DNA of 64,000 bases from Rikenellaceae bacterium (GTDB lineage: Bacteria; Bacteroidota; Bacteroidia; Bacteroidales; Rikenellaceae): NCBI GenBank assembly GCA_015059845.1, contig SUZR01000009.1, forward strand, positions 51,978-115,977, given 5' to 3'. Below, piece by piece: positions 31,715 to 41,813 of the stretch (its first letter is position 1; each line of letters begins with the position of its first letter). Below the pieces are notes generated by a model. It saw only the letters and a program-made list of their open reading frames with translations, was not told the DNA's origin and searched no databases. A program made the translations under genes and the position numbers.

Positions 31715-33478
31715 TTACTTAACTACGGGCTTTATATCCTTAATACGCAGCTGCGTAGTTACCGTTCCGCGATAGTGATTCTCCACAATCTGGTAGCACA
31801 CATCAATCGGACGTCCCGAGCGCACCCACTCGTAATGCGTGGGCTGCTGGAAGGCGATAGTCTGGATGGTGGTGTTCGGCTTCTGCTTCTGCACCAAATC
31901 CATACGCAGATGCTCCATATCCGCTCCCACCAACTTCGCCTCGCCGTGGGCACTCGCTCCATACGTCGCAAAGACGGGAGCCGTATTACCCGGGCCGAAG
32001 GGCTGGAAGCTGTTGAGCTGGCGGTGGAACGCAGGCGTGATATCCGAGAAGAGCAACTCGCTATCCACATCTACCTGCGGCACCAGAATCTGCGGGTCGA
32101 TATGCTTCTCCACATAGTCGTTGAAGCGCTCCTTGAAGGCCTCAACATTCTCGGGACGCATCGTAAGACCTGCGGCGTACATATGTCCACCGAAGTTTTC
32201 AAGCAAATCCGAGCACGACTCCACAGCCTGATACAGGTCAAAGCCGGGGACAGAGCGTGCCGAGCCTGTAACGAAGCCGTTGCTCATCGTCAGCACCACC
32301 GTAGGACGGTAGTAGGTCTCGATAAGGCGCGAGGCAACGATACCCACGATACCCTTCATCCACTTGGGATTGTAGATAACCGTACACTTGCGGTTCTTCA
32401 GGTGGGGATTCGACTCAATGTAGTCGTGCGCCTCCTGCGTAACGCTGCGGTCGATGTTCTTACGGTCCTGATTGTAAGAGTCAATAACATCACAGAACTC
32501 ACGCGCCTGACGCTCGTTACCCTCAACGAGCAACTCCACAGCGGCAAAGCCTCCGCTCGGAGCGGCATTCTCATCGTTCTCGTCCATACGCATACGCCCT
32601 GCGGCGTTTATACGCGGACCAATCTTAAATACAATGTCGTCGATAGTGATAGCCTGACGGTCCAGACCACAAATCTTGATTATCGACAACAGACCCGACG
32701 ACGGCATACGGTTCAAACGCTCCAAACCATAGTAGGCAAGGATACGATTCTCGCCCGTAAGCGGTACGATGTCGGATGCAATACTTACCACGAGCAGGTC
32801 CAACAGATGCTCAATCTCCTTAAACGGAATACCGTGCTTCTGCGCATAAGCCTGCACGAGTTTGAATCCCACGCCACAACCTGACAACTCGTTGAACGGG
32901 TAGTTACAGTCGTTGCGCTTCGGATCCAGAACTGCTACGGCCGAGGGAATCTCGTCGGCCGGAAGATGGTGGTCGCAGATAATGAAATCCACGCCCTTCT
33001 CCTTCGCATAAACAACCTTTTCTACGGCTTTAATTCCGCAATCCAGAGCAATGGCGAGCGTTACACCCTTGCGGGCCGCAAAGTCAATGCCCTTGACCGA
33101 AATGCCGTAACCGTCGTTATAACGATCGGGAATGTAGAAAACAAGGTTCTTGTGACCTATCTGCCTCAAAAACTTATAAACCAGCGCCACGGCTGTCGTA
33201 CCGTCCACGTCATAGTCGCCATAAACCATAATCATCTCGTTGTTTGCGACGGCGCGCTCGATACGCTCGACTGCTCGCTCCATATCCTTCATCAGGAAGG
33301 GGTCGTGCAGGTCCGAGAGCTGCGGGTTAAAGAATTTATTGGCCTTCTCTACGGTGTCTATGCCTCTCTGCACAAGTAGGTTCGTGAGAACGGGCGACAT
33401 TCGGAGGTGCGTAGCAAGACGCTCCACCGCCTCCTTCTCGCCGTTGGGTCTCACTACCCAACGCTTCTCTATAGGCAT
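31715..33478 (-). CDS. recJ: Single-stranded-DNA-specific exonuclease RecJ
   Basis: A 587-residue 5'-3' exonuclease for recombination and repair. DHH-family metal motifs: MVYGDYDVDGTTAVALVY, ALDCGIKAVE, FIICDHHLPA. The DHHA1 part carries SGLLSII and ARSVPGFDLYQAVESC, with the GGH motif in ENFGGHMYAAGLTMRP; an OB-fold follows. Length is normal. It is followed on the same strand by rnpB, and preceded by lipB with a 14-base gap. Confidence 0.95.
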   Translation of the reverse strand: MPIEKRWVVRPNGEKEAVERLATHLRMSPVLTNLLVQRGIDTVEKANKFFNPQLSDLHDPFLMKDMERAVERIERAVANNEMIMVYGDYDVDGTTAVALVYKFLRQIGHKNLVFYIPDRYNDGYGISVKGIDFAARKGVTLAIALDCGIKAVEKVVYAKEKGVDFIICDHHLPADEIPSAVAVLDPKRNDCNYPFNELSGCGVGFKLVQAYAQKHGIPFKEIEHLLDLLVVSIASDIVPLTGENRILAYYGLERLNRMPSSGLLSIIKICGLDRQAITIDDIVFKIGPRINAAGRMRMDENDENAAPSGGFAAVELLVEGNERQAREFCDVIDSYNQDRKNIDRSVTQEAHDYIESNPHLKNRKCTVIYNPKWMKGIVGIVASRLIETYYRPTVVLTMSNGFVTGSARSVPGFDLYQAVESCSDLLENFGGHMYAAGLTMRPENVEAFKERFNDYVEKHIDPQILVPQVDVDSELLFSDITPAFHRQLNSFQPFGPGNTAPVFATYGASAHGEAKLVGADMEHLRMDLVQKQKPNTTIQTIAFQQPTHYEWVRSGRPIDVCYQIVENHYRGTVTTQLRIKDIKPVVK

Positions 33479-33492
33479 AACTTACAATTTTA

Positions 33493-34191
33493 TTATTTAT
33501 ATATTTCAATTTTTAATTTTTCGCTTAAATGTTTTACAATCTGGCTTTTAACCAGCTCCATATCCACCTCGTGGCCAAGCTCCTTGCGTAGGCTCGTAAC
33601 ACCTCTATCGACAAAGCCGCAGGGGTTGATATGTGAAAAATATCTCAGGTCGGTGTTCACGTTCAACGCGAAGCCGTGCATCGTAACATAACGGCTCGAA
33701 CGCACACCAATGGCGCAAATCTTTCTTGCGCGCGGGCTGTCGCCCTCAATCCAAACTCCCGAAGCACCCGCCACGCGGCCCGCCTCGATGCCCCACTCTC
33801 GGCAGAGGTCGATAACAGCCCCCTCCAGAGCGTCGATATAATCTCTCAGGCCGATGCCTATCCTCTCCAAATCCAGAATAGGATAACCCACCACCTGACC
33901 CGGGCCGTGGAATGTGACATCACCGCCGCGGTCGATGTGGAAGAACTCGGCACCAATGGAGCGCAAATAGCTCTCCGAGACGAGCATATTCTCGTCCTTG
34001 CCGCTTTTGCCTAATGTGTAAACGGGATTGTGTTCGACCAGAAGTAGCCACCCAGCCTCGCGCTCAATCTGCGCGCGTGCCTCAGCGTCGCCCGCCTTGG
34101 CGGCAAGCATACGCTCGAAGAGCAAGCGCTGATAGTCCCAGCACTCGGAGTAGCCCATAAGGCCTAAGTCTTTGTACAATATCTCCTTCAT
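33493..34191 (-). CDS. lipB: Octanoyltransferase LipB
   Basis: A 232-residue enzyme that moves octanoate from acyl carrier protein to lipoyl domains. The start MKEILYKDLGLMGY at 34191 is favoured over a Met nine codons upstream. Family signatures: RGGDVTFHGPGQVVGYPILDL, and KICAIGVRSSRYVTMHGFALNVNTDL with the catalytic lysine, followed by INPCGFVDRGVTSL with the catalytic cysteine. It lies between lipA and recJ. Confidence 0.95.
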   Translation of the reverse strand: MKEILYKDLGLMGYSECWDYQRLLFERMLAAKAGDAEARAQIEREAGWLLLVEHNPVYTLGKSGKDENMLVSESYLRSIGAEFFHIDRGGDVTFHGPGQVVGYPILDLERIGIGLRDYIDALEGAVIDLCREWGIEAGRVAGASGVWIEGDSPRARKICAIGVRSSRYVTMHGFALNVNTDLRYFSHINPCGFVDRGVTSLRKELGHEVDMELVKSQIVKHLSEKLKIEIYK

Positions 34192-34269
34192 TTCGGTCAA
34201 AAGCCTGCTAATATGCAACGTGCCATCGGCCGAAGTAGAGCAAACCGCTTTAGAGCTTTCTAAAAAACT

Positions 34270-35157
34270 CTACCCTCTGGATTTGCGAACGCTCTCCAGA
34301 GCGGCGTCAGCCAGATATGACGAGCGCACCATAGGGGCGCTGGCACAGTAGCTGAAACCCATCTCAAGAGCCTGAGTGCGGTACCATTCAAATTTCTCTG
34401 GAGTGATATACGCCGCAACGGGATAGTGCTCCATAGAGGGTCGTAGGTACTGACCAAGCGTCACAATCTCGACACCCGCATTGCGCAGGTCTCGAAGGGT
34501 TTGCAATACTTCATCATCGCTCTCGCCAAGTCCGACCATCAGTCCACTCTTCGAGACTGCACCCGAGGCGGAGATAATCTCCAGCGTACGCATACTTGTG
34601 CGATACTTCGCACGCGCACGTACCAGCGGGGTGAGTCGCTCGACGGTTTCGATGTTGTGCCCGATAATATCGGGCTTGGATGCAGCCACAATCTCTATTA
34701 AATCGGCCCTTGCATCCAAATCGGGAATAAGGAGCTCAATTGTTGCGTCGGGATTACTACGACGGACGGCCTCCACCACTGCGGCCCAATGCTGGGCACC
34801 GCCGTCGGGAAGGTCATCGCGCGTAACAGAAGTCACGACAACGTGTCGAAGTCCCATAAGCCTCACACTCTCGGCCAACTTCTCCGGCTCGGAGGCATCG
34901 GGGGCAAGGGGTATGCCTGTCTTTGTCGCGCAGAATCGGCATCCGCGGGTACAAATATCGCCCAGAATCATAAATGTAGCCGTCCTACGACGCCAGCACT
35001 CGGCCTTATTAGGGCAGAGGCCACTGCTACAAATCGTATGCAACGAGTGCTCCCGAACGATACGCTCGACTTCGGCCGACTCCTCGTTACTTTGCAGACG
35101 GATTTTTAACCACTGGGGCTTCTTCAGCACATTTACCTTGTCATAAAACTTCGGCAT
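34270..35157 (-). CDS. lipA: Lipoyl synthase LipA
   Basis: A 295-residue radical-SAM enzyme that inserts sulfur into octanoyl groups made by LipB. Start MPKFYDKVNVLKKPQWLKIR at 35157; the upstream frame runs through the promoter. The auxiliary cluster cysteines are in CSSGLCPNKAEC, the radical-SAM cluster in CTRGCRFC, and the C-terminal RSSY serine ligand is present. The next gene is lipB, 78 bases on; together they form the lipoylation unit. Confidence 0.96.
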   Translation of the reverse strand: MPKFYDKVNVLKKPQWLKIRLQSNEESAEVERIVREHSLHTICSSGLCPNKAECWRRRTATFMILGDICTRGCRFCATKTGIPLAPDASEPEKLAESVRLMGLRHVVVTSVTRDDLPDGGAQHWAAVVEAVRRSNPDATIELLIPDLDARADLIEIVAASKPDIIGHNIETVERLTPLVRARAKYRTSMRTLEIISASGAVSKSGLMVGLGESDDEVLQTLRDLRNAGVEIVTLGQYLRPSMEHYPVAAYITPEKFEWYRTQALEMGFSYCASAPMVRSSYLADAALESVRKSRG

Positions 35158-35184
35158 TTTAAGTTCATTATTTTCCAATTGATG

Positions 35185-35192
35185 CAAAGATA
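35185..35192 (-). promoter_or_regulatory. -7 box of lipA
   Basis: Minus strand TATCTTTG, 27 bases ahead of the lipA ATG. No clear -33 element. Confidence 0.6.
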
Positions 35193-35256
35193 CTAAAAAA
35201 ATCAAAAGCATCACTATTTTTTCTTAAAAAATGACTGCCCGCACTAAAAAAATTAC

Positions 35257-35264
35257 TACTTTTG
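35257..35264 (+). promoter_or_regulatory. -7 box of apt
   Basis: TACTTTTG, 41 bases ahead of the chosen apt start, which makes the upstream ATG at 35231 impossible as a start for this transcript. Confidence 0.65.
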
Positions 35265-35305
35265 TTCTATCACAGCCACATATTGGCACAAAAGCAGTTT
35301 TACAG

Positions 35306-35866
35306 ATGAAAGAGGCTCTAAAATTTTATAAAGATTTCCCCAAGGAGGGTATCGTTTTCGTGGACATCATTCCACTCCTGCAAGACAAAAAAATATTCAC
35401 GCAGCTCATCGCTGAGATAGGCGACAAACTCACCGCTCCCAACATCGCGGCACCCGAGGCGCGAGGCTTTCTGTTCTCGGCTCCGCTGATGGTTGCAAAA
35501 GAGGAGGTGCAGACGATTATCCCCATTCGCAAGAGTGGCAAACTGCCTTACAATGAGGGAGATTTGTGTGACGTAGAGATTGAGAAGGAGTACGGCTCAG
35601 ACCACCTCTTCTACCGCCTGAGCGACATTGCCGCAGCGGCAGCCGAGGGTGACGAGATTCACATCTCAATCCTCGATGACCTGCTCGCTACGGGCGGCAC
35701 GGCCGAGGGCATTGCACGCTCGATGATGAGCCAGAAAATTGTGAAGGATGGCCGCGAGTACAAGGTGGTGATTGACGAGTTCATCTTCCTGGTGGAGCTA
35801 GACTTCCTGAAGGGTGCCGAGCGACTGGAGAAGATTGCCCCCGTGAAGTCGATAATTCATTTGTAG
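35306..35866 (+). CDS. apt: Adenine phosphoribosyltransferase
   Basis: A 186-residue purine salvage enzyme forming AMP from adenine and PRPP. Start MKEALKFYKDFPKEGIVFVD is the usual N-terminus. It has APEARGFLFSAPLM and the PRPP-binding loop ISILDDLLATGGTAEGIAR. The C-terminus (DEFIFLVELDFLKGAERLEK) is normal. It is transcribed alone; a terminator separates it from ileS. Confidence 0.93.
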   Translation: MKEALKFYKDFPKEGIVFVDIIPLLQDKKIFTQLIAEIGDKLTAPNIAAPEARGFLFSAPLMVAKEEVQTIIPIRKSGKLPYNEGDLCDVEIEKEYGSDHLFYRLSDIAAAAAEGDEIHISILDDLLATGGTAEGIARSMMSQKIVKDGREYKVVIDEFIFLVELDFLKGAERLEKIAPVKSIIHL

Positions 35867-35891
35867 AGTAGAGATATTAGCACAATGCAGA

Positions 35892-35917
35892 AGGCGTCCA
35901 TTGGGCGTCTTTTTTTG
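35892..35917 (+). terminator. apt terminator
   Basis: Stem AGGCGTCC / GGGCGTCT with an ATT loop (35892-35910), then seven Ts. Confidence 0.85.
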
Positions 35918-35966
35918 TTATAGCCCCCATAAACTCTTCTCGTTAGCCTAATTCTTAATTTTGAAT

Positions 35967-35997
35967 TTTGCATTTTGCATTTATATCCGTATATTTG
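35967..35997 (+). promoter_or_regulatory. ileS promoter
   Basis: TTTG (35967-35970), 19 bases, TATATTTG (35990-35997). The leader of about 100 bases shows no T-box or other recognised element. Confidence 0.85.
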
Positions 35998-36106
35998 CAC
36001 GTTATATACCTTAATAATTAGGAAAAACACCCCCTTCGAGTGCCAAAAACAGGTACAACAAGGGCCGAAAAACGAAACAAAAAAGAGAATAAAATAAAAA
36101 TCCGCT

Positions 36107-39100
36107 ATGAAGTTCAACGAGTACAAAGGCCTCGACTTGGCGAAGGTCGCTGACGAGGTATTGAAGAAGTGGGATGCCGACGATACTTTCCACCAGAGCA
36201 TCACCACACGCGAGGGTCATCCCACGTTTGTCTTTTATGAGGGTCCCCCCTCAGCTAACGGTATGCCGGGTATTCACCACGTGATGGCCCGCACCATCAA
36301 GGATGTTATCTGCCGCTACAAGACACAGCAGGGTTACCTCGTACACCGTAAGGCGGGTTGGGACACACACGGTCTGCCCGTAGAGTTGGGTGTGGAGAAG
36401 AAGCTCGGCATCACCAAGGAGGATATCGGCAAGACAATCTCTATCGAGGAGTACAACCGCACCTGCCGCGAGGAGGTGATGAAGTTCACCGACGTATGGG
36501 AGAACCTGACAAAGAAGATGGGTTACTGGGTGAATATGGACGACCCGTATATCACCTACGACAACAAATATATCGAGACACTGTGGTGGCTTCTGAAGCA
36601 GCTCTTCGACAAGGGCTTGCTCTATAAGGGTTACACCATTCAGCCCTACTCGCCCGCAGCAGGTACAGGTCTTTCGACACACGAGCTGAACCAGCCGGGC
36701 TGCTACCGCGACGTGAAGGATACAACGATGGTGGCACAGTTCCGCATTTTGGAGCCTAAGGCTGAGATGGAGGGTTGGGGTACGCCCGTATTCTTGGCGT
36801 GGACAACAACACCCTGGACCCTGCCCTCAAATACTGCACTCTGCGTAGGCCCGAAGATTGACTACGTGGCTGTTCGCACATACAACGGCTACACAGGCGA
36901 GAAGATTACCGCCGTATTGGCTGAGCCGCTGCTCTACTCACACTTCAACAAGAAGGCTGAGGGCCTTGCACTCGACTCATACAAGGCGGGCGACAAGCTC
37001 ATCCCCTTTGAGGTTGTAGGTCGCTGGAAGGGTCCCGAGCTGGTAGGTATGCACTACGAGCAGCTCATCCCCTGGGTGAAGCCCGTAGAGATGGACGAGG
37101 AGGGCAACTGGCACTCGGCTGCCGACAAGGCGTTCCGTGTGATTCCGGGTGACTACGTTACCGTAGAGGATGGTACGGGTATCGTACACATCGCTCCGAC
37201 GTTTGGTGCTGACGATGCCTTCGTAGCACGTCAGGCTGGTATTCCTTCGCTCTTTATGATTAACAAGCGCGGTGAGACACGCCCGATGGTTGACCTGACG
37301 GGTAAGTTCTACCTGATGGAGGAGCTGGACGAGAAGTTCGTCCAGGAGTGCGTAAACGCCGAGGCATACAAGGATTACGAGGGTCGCTGGGTGAAGAATG
37401 CTTACGACCCGCAGTTTACCGTAGATGGTCGCTATGACGAGGCTGCTGCGCAGGCGGCAGAGTCGCTCGATGTATATATCGCTATCAACCTCAAGGGCAT
37501 AAACAAGGCCTTCAAGATTGAGAAGCACACCCACAACTACCCCCACTGCTGGCGTACCGACAAGCCCGTATTGTACTACCCGCTGGATTCGTGGTTTATC
37601 AAGACCACGGCTCTCAAGGAGCGTATGATGGAGCTTAACGAAACCATTCTCTGGAAGCCCGAATCGACAGGTACAGGCCGCTTCGGCAAGTGGCTGGAGA
37701 ACCTGAACGACTGGAACCTCTCGCGTTCACGTTTCTGGGGTACTCCGCTGCCCATCTGGGCTACCGAGGACCGCACGGAGATGAAGTGCATCGGCTCGGT
37801 GGAGGAGCTTATGGCCGAGATTGAGAAGTCAATCGCCGCAGGCAATATGACCGAGAATCCGTTCAAGAACTTCAAGGTGGGCGATATGTCGAAGGAGAAC
37901 TACTCTACAGATAATATCGACCTGCACCGTCCCTATGTTGACTCTATCGTTCTGACCTCATCGACAGGCGCGCCGATGAAGCGCGAGAGCGATTTGATTG
38001 ACGTATGGTTTGACTCAGGTGCTATGCCCTACGCACAGATTCACTACCCGTTCGAGAACAGCGGTGCCGACTTCAAGGAGGTATTCCCCGCAGACTTCAT
38101 CGCCGAGGGTGTGGACCAGACACGTGGTTGGTTCTTCACGCTGCACGCCATCGCTACGATGTTGTTCGACTCGGTGGCCTTCAAGAATATCATCTCTAAC
38201 GGTTTGGTATTGGACAAGAACGGCAACAAGATGTCGAAGCGTCTGAACAACGCCGTTGACCCCTTCGAGGTGCTCTCAACATACGGTGCGGATGCTACAC
38301 GCTGGTATATGATTTCAAACTCGCAGCCGTGGGATAACCTTAAGTTTGACAAGGAGGGCGTTGACGAGGTGCGTCGTAAGTTCTTCGGCACGCTCTACAA
38401 TACATACTCATTCTTCGCACTCTACGCCAACGTGGATGGTTTCACAGGCAGCGAGCGCGAGATTCCCGTAGCGGAGCGTCCCGAGATTGACCGTTGGATT
38501 ATCTCGGTGCTGAATACACTCGTAAAGGATGTAACGAAGTATCTTAATGACTACGACCCCACACCCGCAGCACGCGCCATTCAGGACTTCGTGAACGAGA
38601 ACCTCTCGAACTGGTATGTACGTCTGAACCGCAAGCGTTTCTGGGGTGGCGGTATGACCGACGACAAGTTGGCTGCATATCAGACCCTCTACACCTGCTT
38701 GGAGACCGTAGTGAAGTTGGCTGCGCCCTTCGCACCCTTCATCACCGACCAGATCTTCTGTGACCTCAACGCTATGAGCCGTCGCCACGCCGAGTCGTCG
38801 GTACACCTGGCTCAGTTCCCCGTAGTGGATATGACTCTGGTGAACAGCGACCTCGAGCAGACGATGGATATCGCACAGCGCGTATCGTCAATGGTATTGG
38901 CTCTGCGCCGCAAGGTGAACATCAAGGTGCGTCAGCCGCTGACAAAGATTCTGATTCCCGTTCTGGACCAGGATATGGCACGCCACATCGAGGCTGTGAA
39001 GGCTCTGATTATGGGTGAGGTGAACATCAAGGATATTGAGCTGCTGAGCGACACAACAGGTATCATCACCAAGCGCATCAAGCTCAACTTCAAGAACTTC

Positions 39101-39595
39101 TGCCAGCGCTACGCTAAGCTCGCCAAGCAGATGGCAGCCCTTGCAGCTACATTTACGCAGGAGCAGATTGCTGAGATTGAGTCATCGGCCGAGACTACAC
39201 TTGAGGTGGGTGGCGAGCAGGTTACGGTAACGCCTGCCGACTTCGAGATTACATCGGAGGATATGCCCGGATGGTTGGTTGCTTCGGAGGGTAAGCTCAC
39301 CGTTGCGCTCGACATCACCCTTACAGATGAGCTTCGCCGCGAGGGTGTGGCACGCGAGTTGATAAATCGTATTCAGAACATCCGTAAGGATTCTGGCTTC
39401 GAGGTTACGGACAAGATTCGCGTGGAGATTGAGGCTAAGGAGCTGGTGGCAGGCGCCATCGAGCACTTCGCCGACTACATCGCATCGCAGACGCTGGCCG
39501 TAGAGGTGAAGGCTTCGGCTGAGCCCGCAGGCGAGGTTGTGGTTGATTCGGATATTGACGAGCAGCCGCTGAAGATTGCCGTAACTAAGATGTAA
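36107..39595 (+). CDS. ileS: Isoleucyl-tRNA synthetase
   Basis: A 1162-residue class I synthetase that charges tRNA-Ile. The HIGH-type motif is GMPGIHHVMARTIKD near residue 45 and the KMSKS motif is NKMSKRLNN near 705. The editing domain contains the TTPWTLPSN segment (around 225) and the GTGIVHIAPTFGADD segment. The C-terminal region lacks a CxxC zinc motif, as in the long eukaryote-like form common in Bacteroidota. Codon use is strongly biased, as expected for high expression. Confidence 0.97.
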   Translation: MKFNEYKGLDLAKVADEVLKKWDADDTFHQSITTREGHPTFVFYEGPPSANGMPGIHHVMARTIKDVICRYKTQQGYLVHRKAGWDTHGLPVELGVEKKLGITKEDIGKTISIEEYNRTCREEVMKFTDVWENLTKKMGYWVNMDDPYITYDNKYIETLWWLLKQLFDKGLLYKGYTIQPYSPAAGTGLSTHELNQPGCYRDVKDTTMVAQFRILEPKAEMEGWGTPVFLAWTTTPWTLPSNTALCVGPKIDYVAVRTYNGYTGEKITAVLAEPLLYSHFNKKAEGLALDSYKAGDKLIPFEVVGRWKGPELVGMHYEQLIPWVKPVEMDEEGNWHSAADKAFRVIPGDYVTVEDGTGIVHIAPTFGADDAFVARQAGIPSLFMINKRGETRPMVDLTGKFYLMEELDEKFVQECVNAEAYKDYEGRWVKNAYDPQFTVDGRYDEAAAQAAESLDVYIAINLKGINKAFKIEKHTHNYPHCWRTDKPVLYYPLDSWFIKTTALKERMMELNETILWKPESTGTGRFGKWLENLNDWNLSRSRFWGTPLPIWATEDRTEMKCIGSVEELMAEIEKSIAAGNMTENPFKNFKVGDMSKENYSTDNIDLHRPYVDSIVLTSSTGAPMKRESDLIDVWFDSGAMPYAQIHYPFENSGADFKEVFPADFIAEGVDQTRGWFFTLHAIATMLFDSVAFKNIISNGLVLDKNGNKMSKRLNNAVDPFEVLSTYGADATRWYMISNSQPWDNLKFDKEGVDEVRRKFFGTLYNTYSFFALYANVDGFTGSEREIPVAERPEIDRWIISVLNTLVKDVTKYLNDYDPTPAARAIQDFVNENLSNWYVRLNRKRFWGGGMTDDKLAAYQTLYTCLETVVKLAAPFAPFITDQIFCDLNAMSRRHAESSVHLAQFPVVDMTLVNSDLEQTMDIAQRVSSMVLALRRKVNIKVRQPLTKILIPVLDQDMARHIEAVKALIMGEVNIKDIELLSDTTGIITKRIKLNFKNFCQRYAKLAKQMAALAATFTQEQIAEIESSAETTLEVGGEQVTVTPADFEITSEDMPGWLVASEGKLTVALDITLTDELRREGVARELINRIQNIRKDSGFEVTDKIRVEIEAKELVAGAIEHFADYIASQTLAVEVKASAEPAGEVVVDSDIDEQPLKIAVTKM

Positions 39596-39639
39596 ATAAT
39601 AAGCACATTAAGGTGCGATATGCCCGAAGGCCTATGTTT

Positions 39640-39689
39640 TTAATGTAAAGATTTGGTAGTTTATAAAAATTATCTTATCTTTACATTAA
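39640..39689 (+). promoter_or_regulatory. Promoter within a perfect 13-bp inverted repeat (DksA-like gene)
   Basis: The promoter is TTTG (39652-39655), 20 bases, TATCTTTA (39676-39683). It is flanked and overlapped by TTAATGTAAAGAT (39640-39652) and its exact complement ATCTTTACATTAA (39677-39689), separated by 24 bases. The arms cover the -33 and -7 boxes, a layout that fits a repressor operator or a mirror-image promoter. Confidence 0.7.
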
Positions 39690-39710
39690 GACAATAAAAA
39701 ATTTACAACT

Positions 39711-40085
39711 ATGGCAGAAGAGAGAGTAAGATATAGTGATAGTGACTTGGCTGAATTCAAGCAGTTGATATTGCAGAAACTTGAGCAGGCTAAGGCTGAT
39801 TACGAGCTTTTGCGCGAGAACATCGCAAACAGCAACGACACGCACGACACATCTCCCACCTTCAAGGTGCTGGAGGAGGGTGCCGCCACACTCTCAAAGG
39901 AGGAGACGGGACGCTTGGTTGCGCACCAGAGTAAGTTTATCCGAAATCTTGAGATGGCTCTTGTGCGTATCGAGAACAAGACCTATGGAGTATGTAAGAC
40001 TACGGGTAAGTTGATTCCCAAGGAGCGACTACTACGCGTACCACACGCCACAGAGTGTATCGAGGCCAAAGAGGCACGAAAGTAA
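39711..40085 (+). CDS. DksA/TraR-family zinc-finger protein
   Basis: A 124-residue protein. Residues 1-80 are helical (SDLAEFKQLILQKLEQAKADYELL; EMALVRIENKTYGVCKTTGKLIPKERLL). The C-terminal finger has YGVCKTTG and HATECIEAK, so only two of the four usual cysteines are present, as in many Bacteroidota members. It may bind the RNA polymerase secondary channel as DksA does; that is by analogy. It is monocistronic, with a palindromic promoter and its own terminator. Confidence 0.87.
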   Translation: MAEERVRYSDSDLAEFKQLILQKLEQAKADYELLRENIANSNDTHDTSPTFKVLEEGAATLSKEETGRLVAHQSKFIRNLEMALVRIENKTYGVCKTTGKLIPKERLLRVPHATECIEAKEARK

Positions 40086-40090
40086 AAACA

Positions 40091-40118
40091 AAAAAGTCTG
40101 TCGTTTGACAGACTTTTT
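40091..40118. terminator. Bidirectional terminator between the DksA-like gene and ABC exporter
   Basis: Twelve-pair stem AAAAAGTCTGTC / GACAGACTTTTT with a four-base loop, between two convergent genes. Confidence 0.92.
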
Positions 40119-40130
40119 TATTTATAATAC

Positions 40131-41804
40131 CTATTCTATATTCACCACCCCATCACACAGCTCGGCCGTTGCCTCGCGGTGGGTGATGATTATCATCGTG
40201 CGGGAACGGGCATACTGCGCAAGACGCTGCAGCAATACACGCTCGGTTTCGGGGTCAAGGGCGGCCGTAGGCTCATCCAGAATTATCACACTGCGATTAC
40301 GCAACAGACCACGCGCAATGGCAACACGTTGCGCCTGACCCTCGCTGAGTCCCACGCCCGACTCCGAGCAGGGGGTATCAAGCCCCTGCGGCAAATCGAA
40401 GACAAACTCCGCCACAGCTATCTCCAGCGCACGGCGAAGCTCCTCGTCGGTGGCATTGGGATTTCCGAGCAGCAGATTACTGCGCACCGTACCACTCACA
40501 AGCGAATTTCCCTGCGGCACATAGGCCACATTACAACGTGTGGTGGATGAGAGCGGAACGCTCCGCTCGGCATTATACATCTCGGCACGCCCCTGCTGCG
40601 GCGTCACGAAGCCCAGCATAATACGCACCAGCGTACTTTTTCCTGCGCCCGTGTGGCCGAGGATGGCCGTTATGCTCCCCGCTGCGAAGTCGTACGAGAA
40701 GTTCTGCAACACATTCTCCCCACCATTATAGGCGAAGGTGACATCCTCCATACGAATGCCGACCTCACGACCGAGATGCTCCTCGCCACGCTCCTCAAGC
40801 GGGAGGTTTGTGAGCTCCTCGATTCTATCTACGGCTGTTGTTACGTGGATGAACGATGGCAGCTGACGGCTAAGCTCCAGCATAGGACGCTGCACCTGAC
40901 CGGCCAACTGCATAAAGGCGGTCATCATACCATAACCCGCGCCAGCCTTCAGGCGAAAGACACCCCACACAAAGGCGGCCATATAGCCACCCGAGAATCC
41001 CGCCTGCATCATCTTACGCGAGAAGAGGGTGAAGCCCGTGCGGCGCATAACCTTCTCACGCAGGTCGGCCTGCATATGGTCCAAATCCTCCACAACGCGG
41101 GGCGTGTACTCCATCGATGAGATAAGCGTGCGATGGTGCATATACTCCTGAATGTGTGTCTGCACGCGCGAGTCAACATCACGAATCTCCTTGGTGAAGA
41201 ATCTAACCTTGCGGGCATACAGACGGCCGAGAATCATAAATATAGGTAGTATCACCGACACCATCAGCGCCAGGCGATAATCCAGAAATGTCAAAAAGCA
41301 GACTGCCGCCACGAACTGCACGCAGGTTACCAGCGTCTGCGGCACAACGAGGCTGACCGTATTGGCCACATTATCCACGTCGGCCAGGATGCGGTTCATA
41401 ACATCACCCGAGTGCATACGTCCGCCATCCACCCAGCGGCTATCCATAACGTGCGAGAAGAGGCGGTGGCGCAGGCGAATCTTCATATCAATCTCGCTCT
41501 CCACCTCCATACGTGACACGAGTGTCGAGAGCGCTATCTGCGAGAGGATACACGTAGCCATAAGCAGGATGAAGAGATACATATTACCCTCCGCACGCGA
41601 GGTGGCGATATCGACAAGCTGCTTACACACCCACACATAGAACAGCGACACGCCAACGTGAGTCACGCCCACTATGGCCTGCAACATAATTCGGCAACGC
41701 ACCCCCTCGGCTGCGCGCCACAACCATTTTATGTATCCTATAAGTGTCATTCGTTTGGGTTTCTGCTTGGGGTTGGTTTCTGCTTGGGATTGGATTCTCG
41801 CCAA
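40131..41804 (-). CDS. ABC transporter, fused membrane and ATPase domains
   Basis: A 557-residue half-transporter of the exporter type. Six membrane helices (about 38-300) precede an ATPase domain with Walker A ILGHTGAGKST, Q-loop YVPQGNSLVSG, signature VGLSEGQAQR, Walker B VIILDEPTAAL and the H-loop ITHRE. It would act as a dimer; the substrate is unknown. It starts nine bases after the response regulator, so the exporter, kinase and regulator probably belong to one operon. Confidence 0.92.
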   Translation of the reverse strand: MARIQSQAETNPKQKPKRMTLIGYIKWLWRAAEGVRCRIMLQAIVGVTHVGVSLFYVWVCKQLVDIATSRAEGNMYLFILLMATCILSQIALSTLVSRMEVESEIDMKIRLRHRLFSHVMDSRWVDGGRMHSGDVMNRILADVDNVANTVSLVVPQTLVTCVQFVAAVCFLTFLDYRLALMVSVILPIFMILGRLYARKVRFFTKEIRDVDSRVQTHIQEYMHHRTLISSMEYTPRVVEDLDHMQADLREKVMRRTGFTLFSRKMMQAGFSGGYMAAFVWGVFRLKAGAGYGMMTAFMQLAGQVQRPMLELSRQLPSFIHVTTAVDRIEELTNLPLEERGEEHLGREVGIRMEDVTFAYNGGENVLQNFSYDFAAGSITAILGHTGAGKSTLVRIMLGFVTPQQGRAEMYNAERSVPLSSTTRCNVAYVPQGNSLVSGTVRSNLLLGNPNATDEELRRALEIAVAEFVFDLPQGLDTPCSESGVGLSEGQAQRVAIARGLLRNRSVIILDEPTAALDPETERVLLQRLAQYARSRTMIIITHREATAELCDGVVNIE

Positions 41805-41813
41805 GCCCTATCG

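Noticed and set aside
31775..32884. 369-codon plus-strand frame opposite recJ
   Set aside because: Antisense shadow of recJ with no recognisable domain.
35998..36106. T-box or other tRNA-sensing leader before ileS
   Set aside because: No specifier stem or T-box sequence, and the leader is only about 100 bases.
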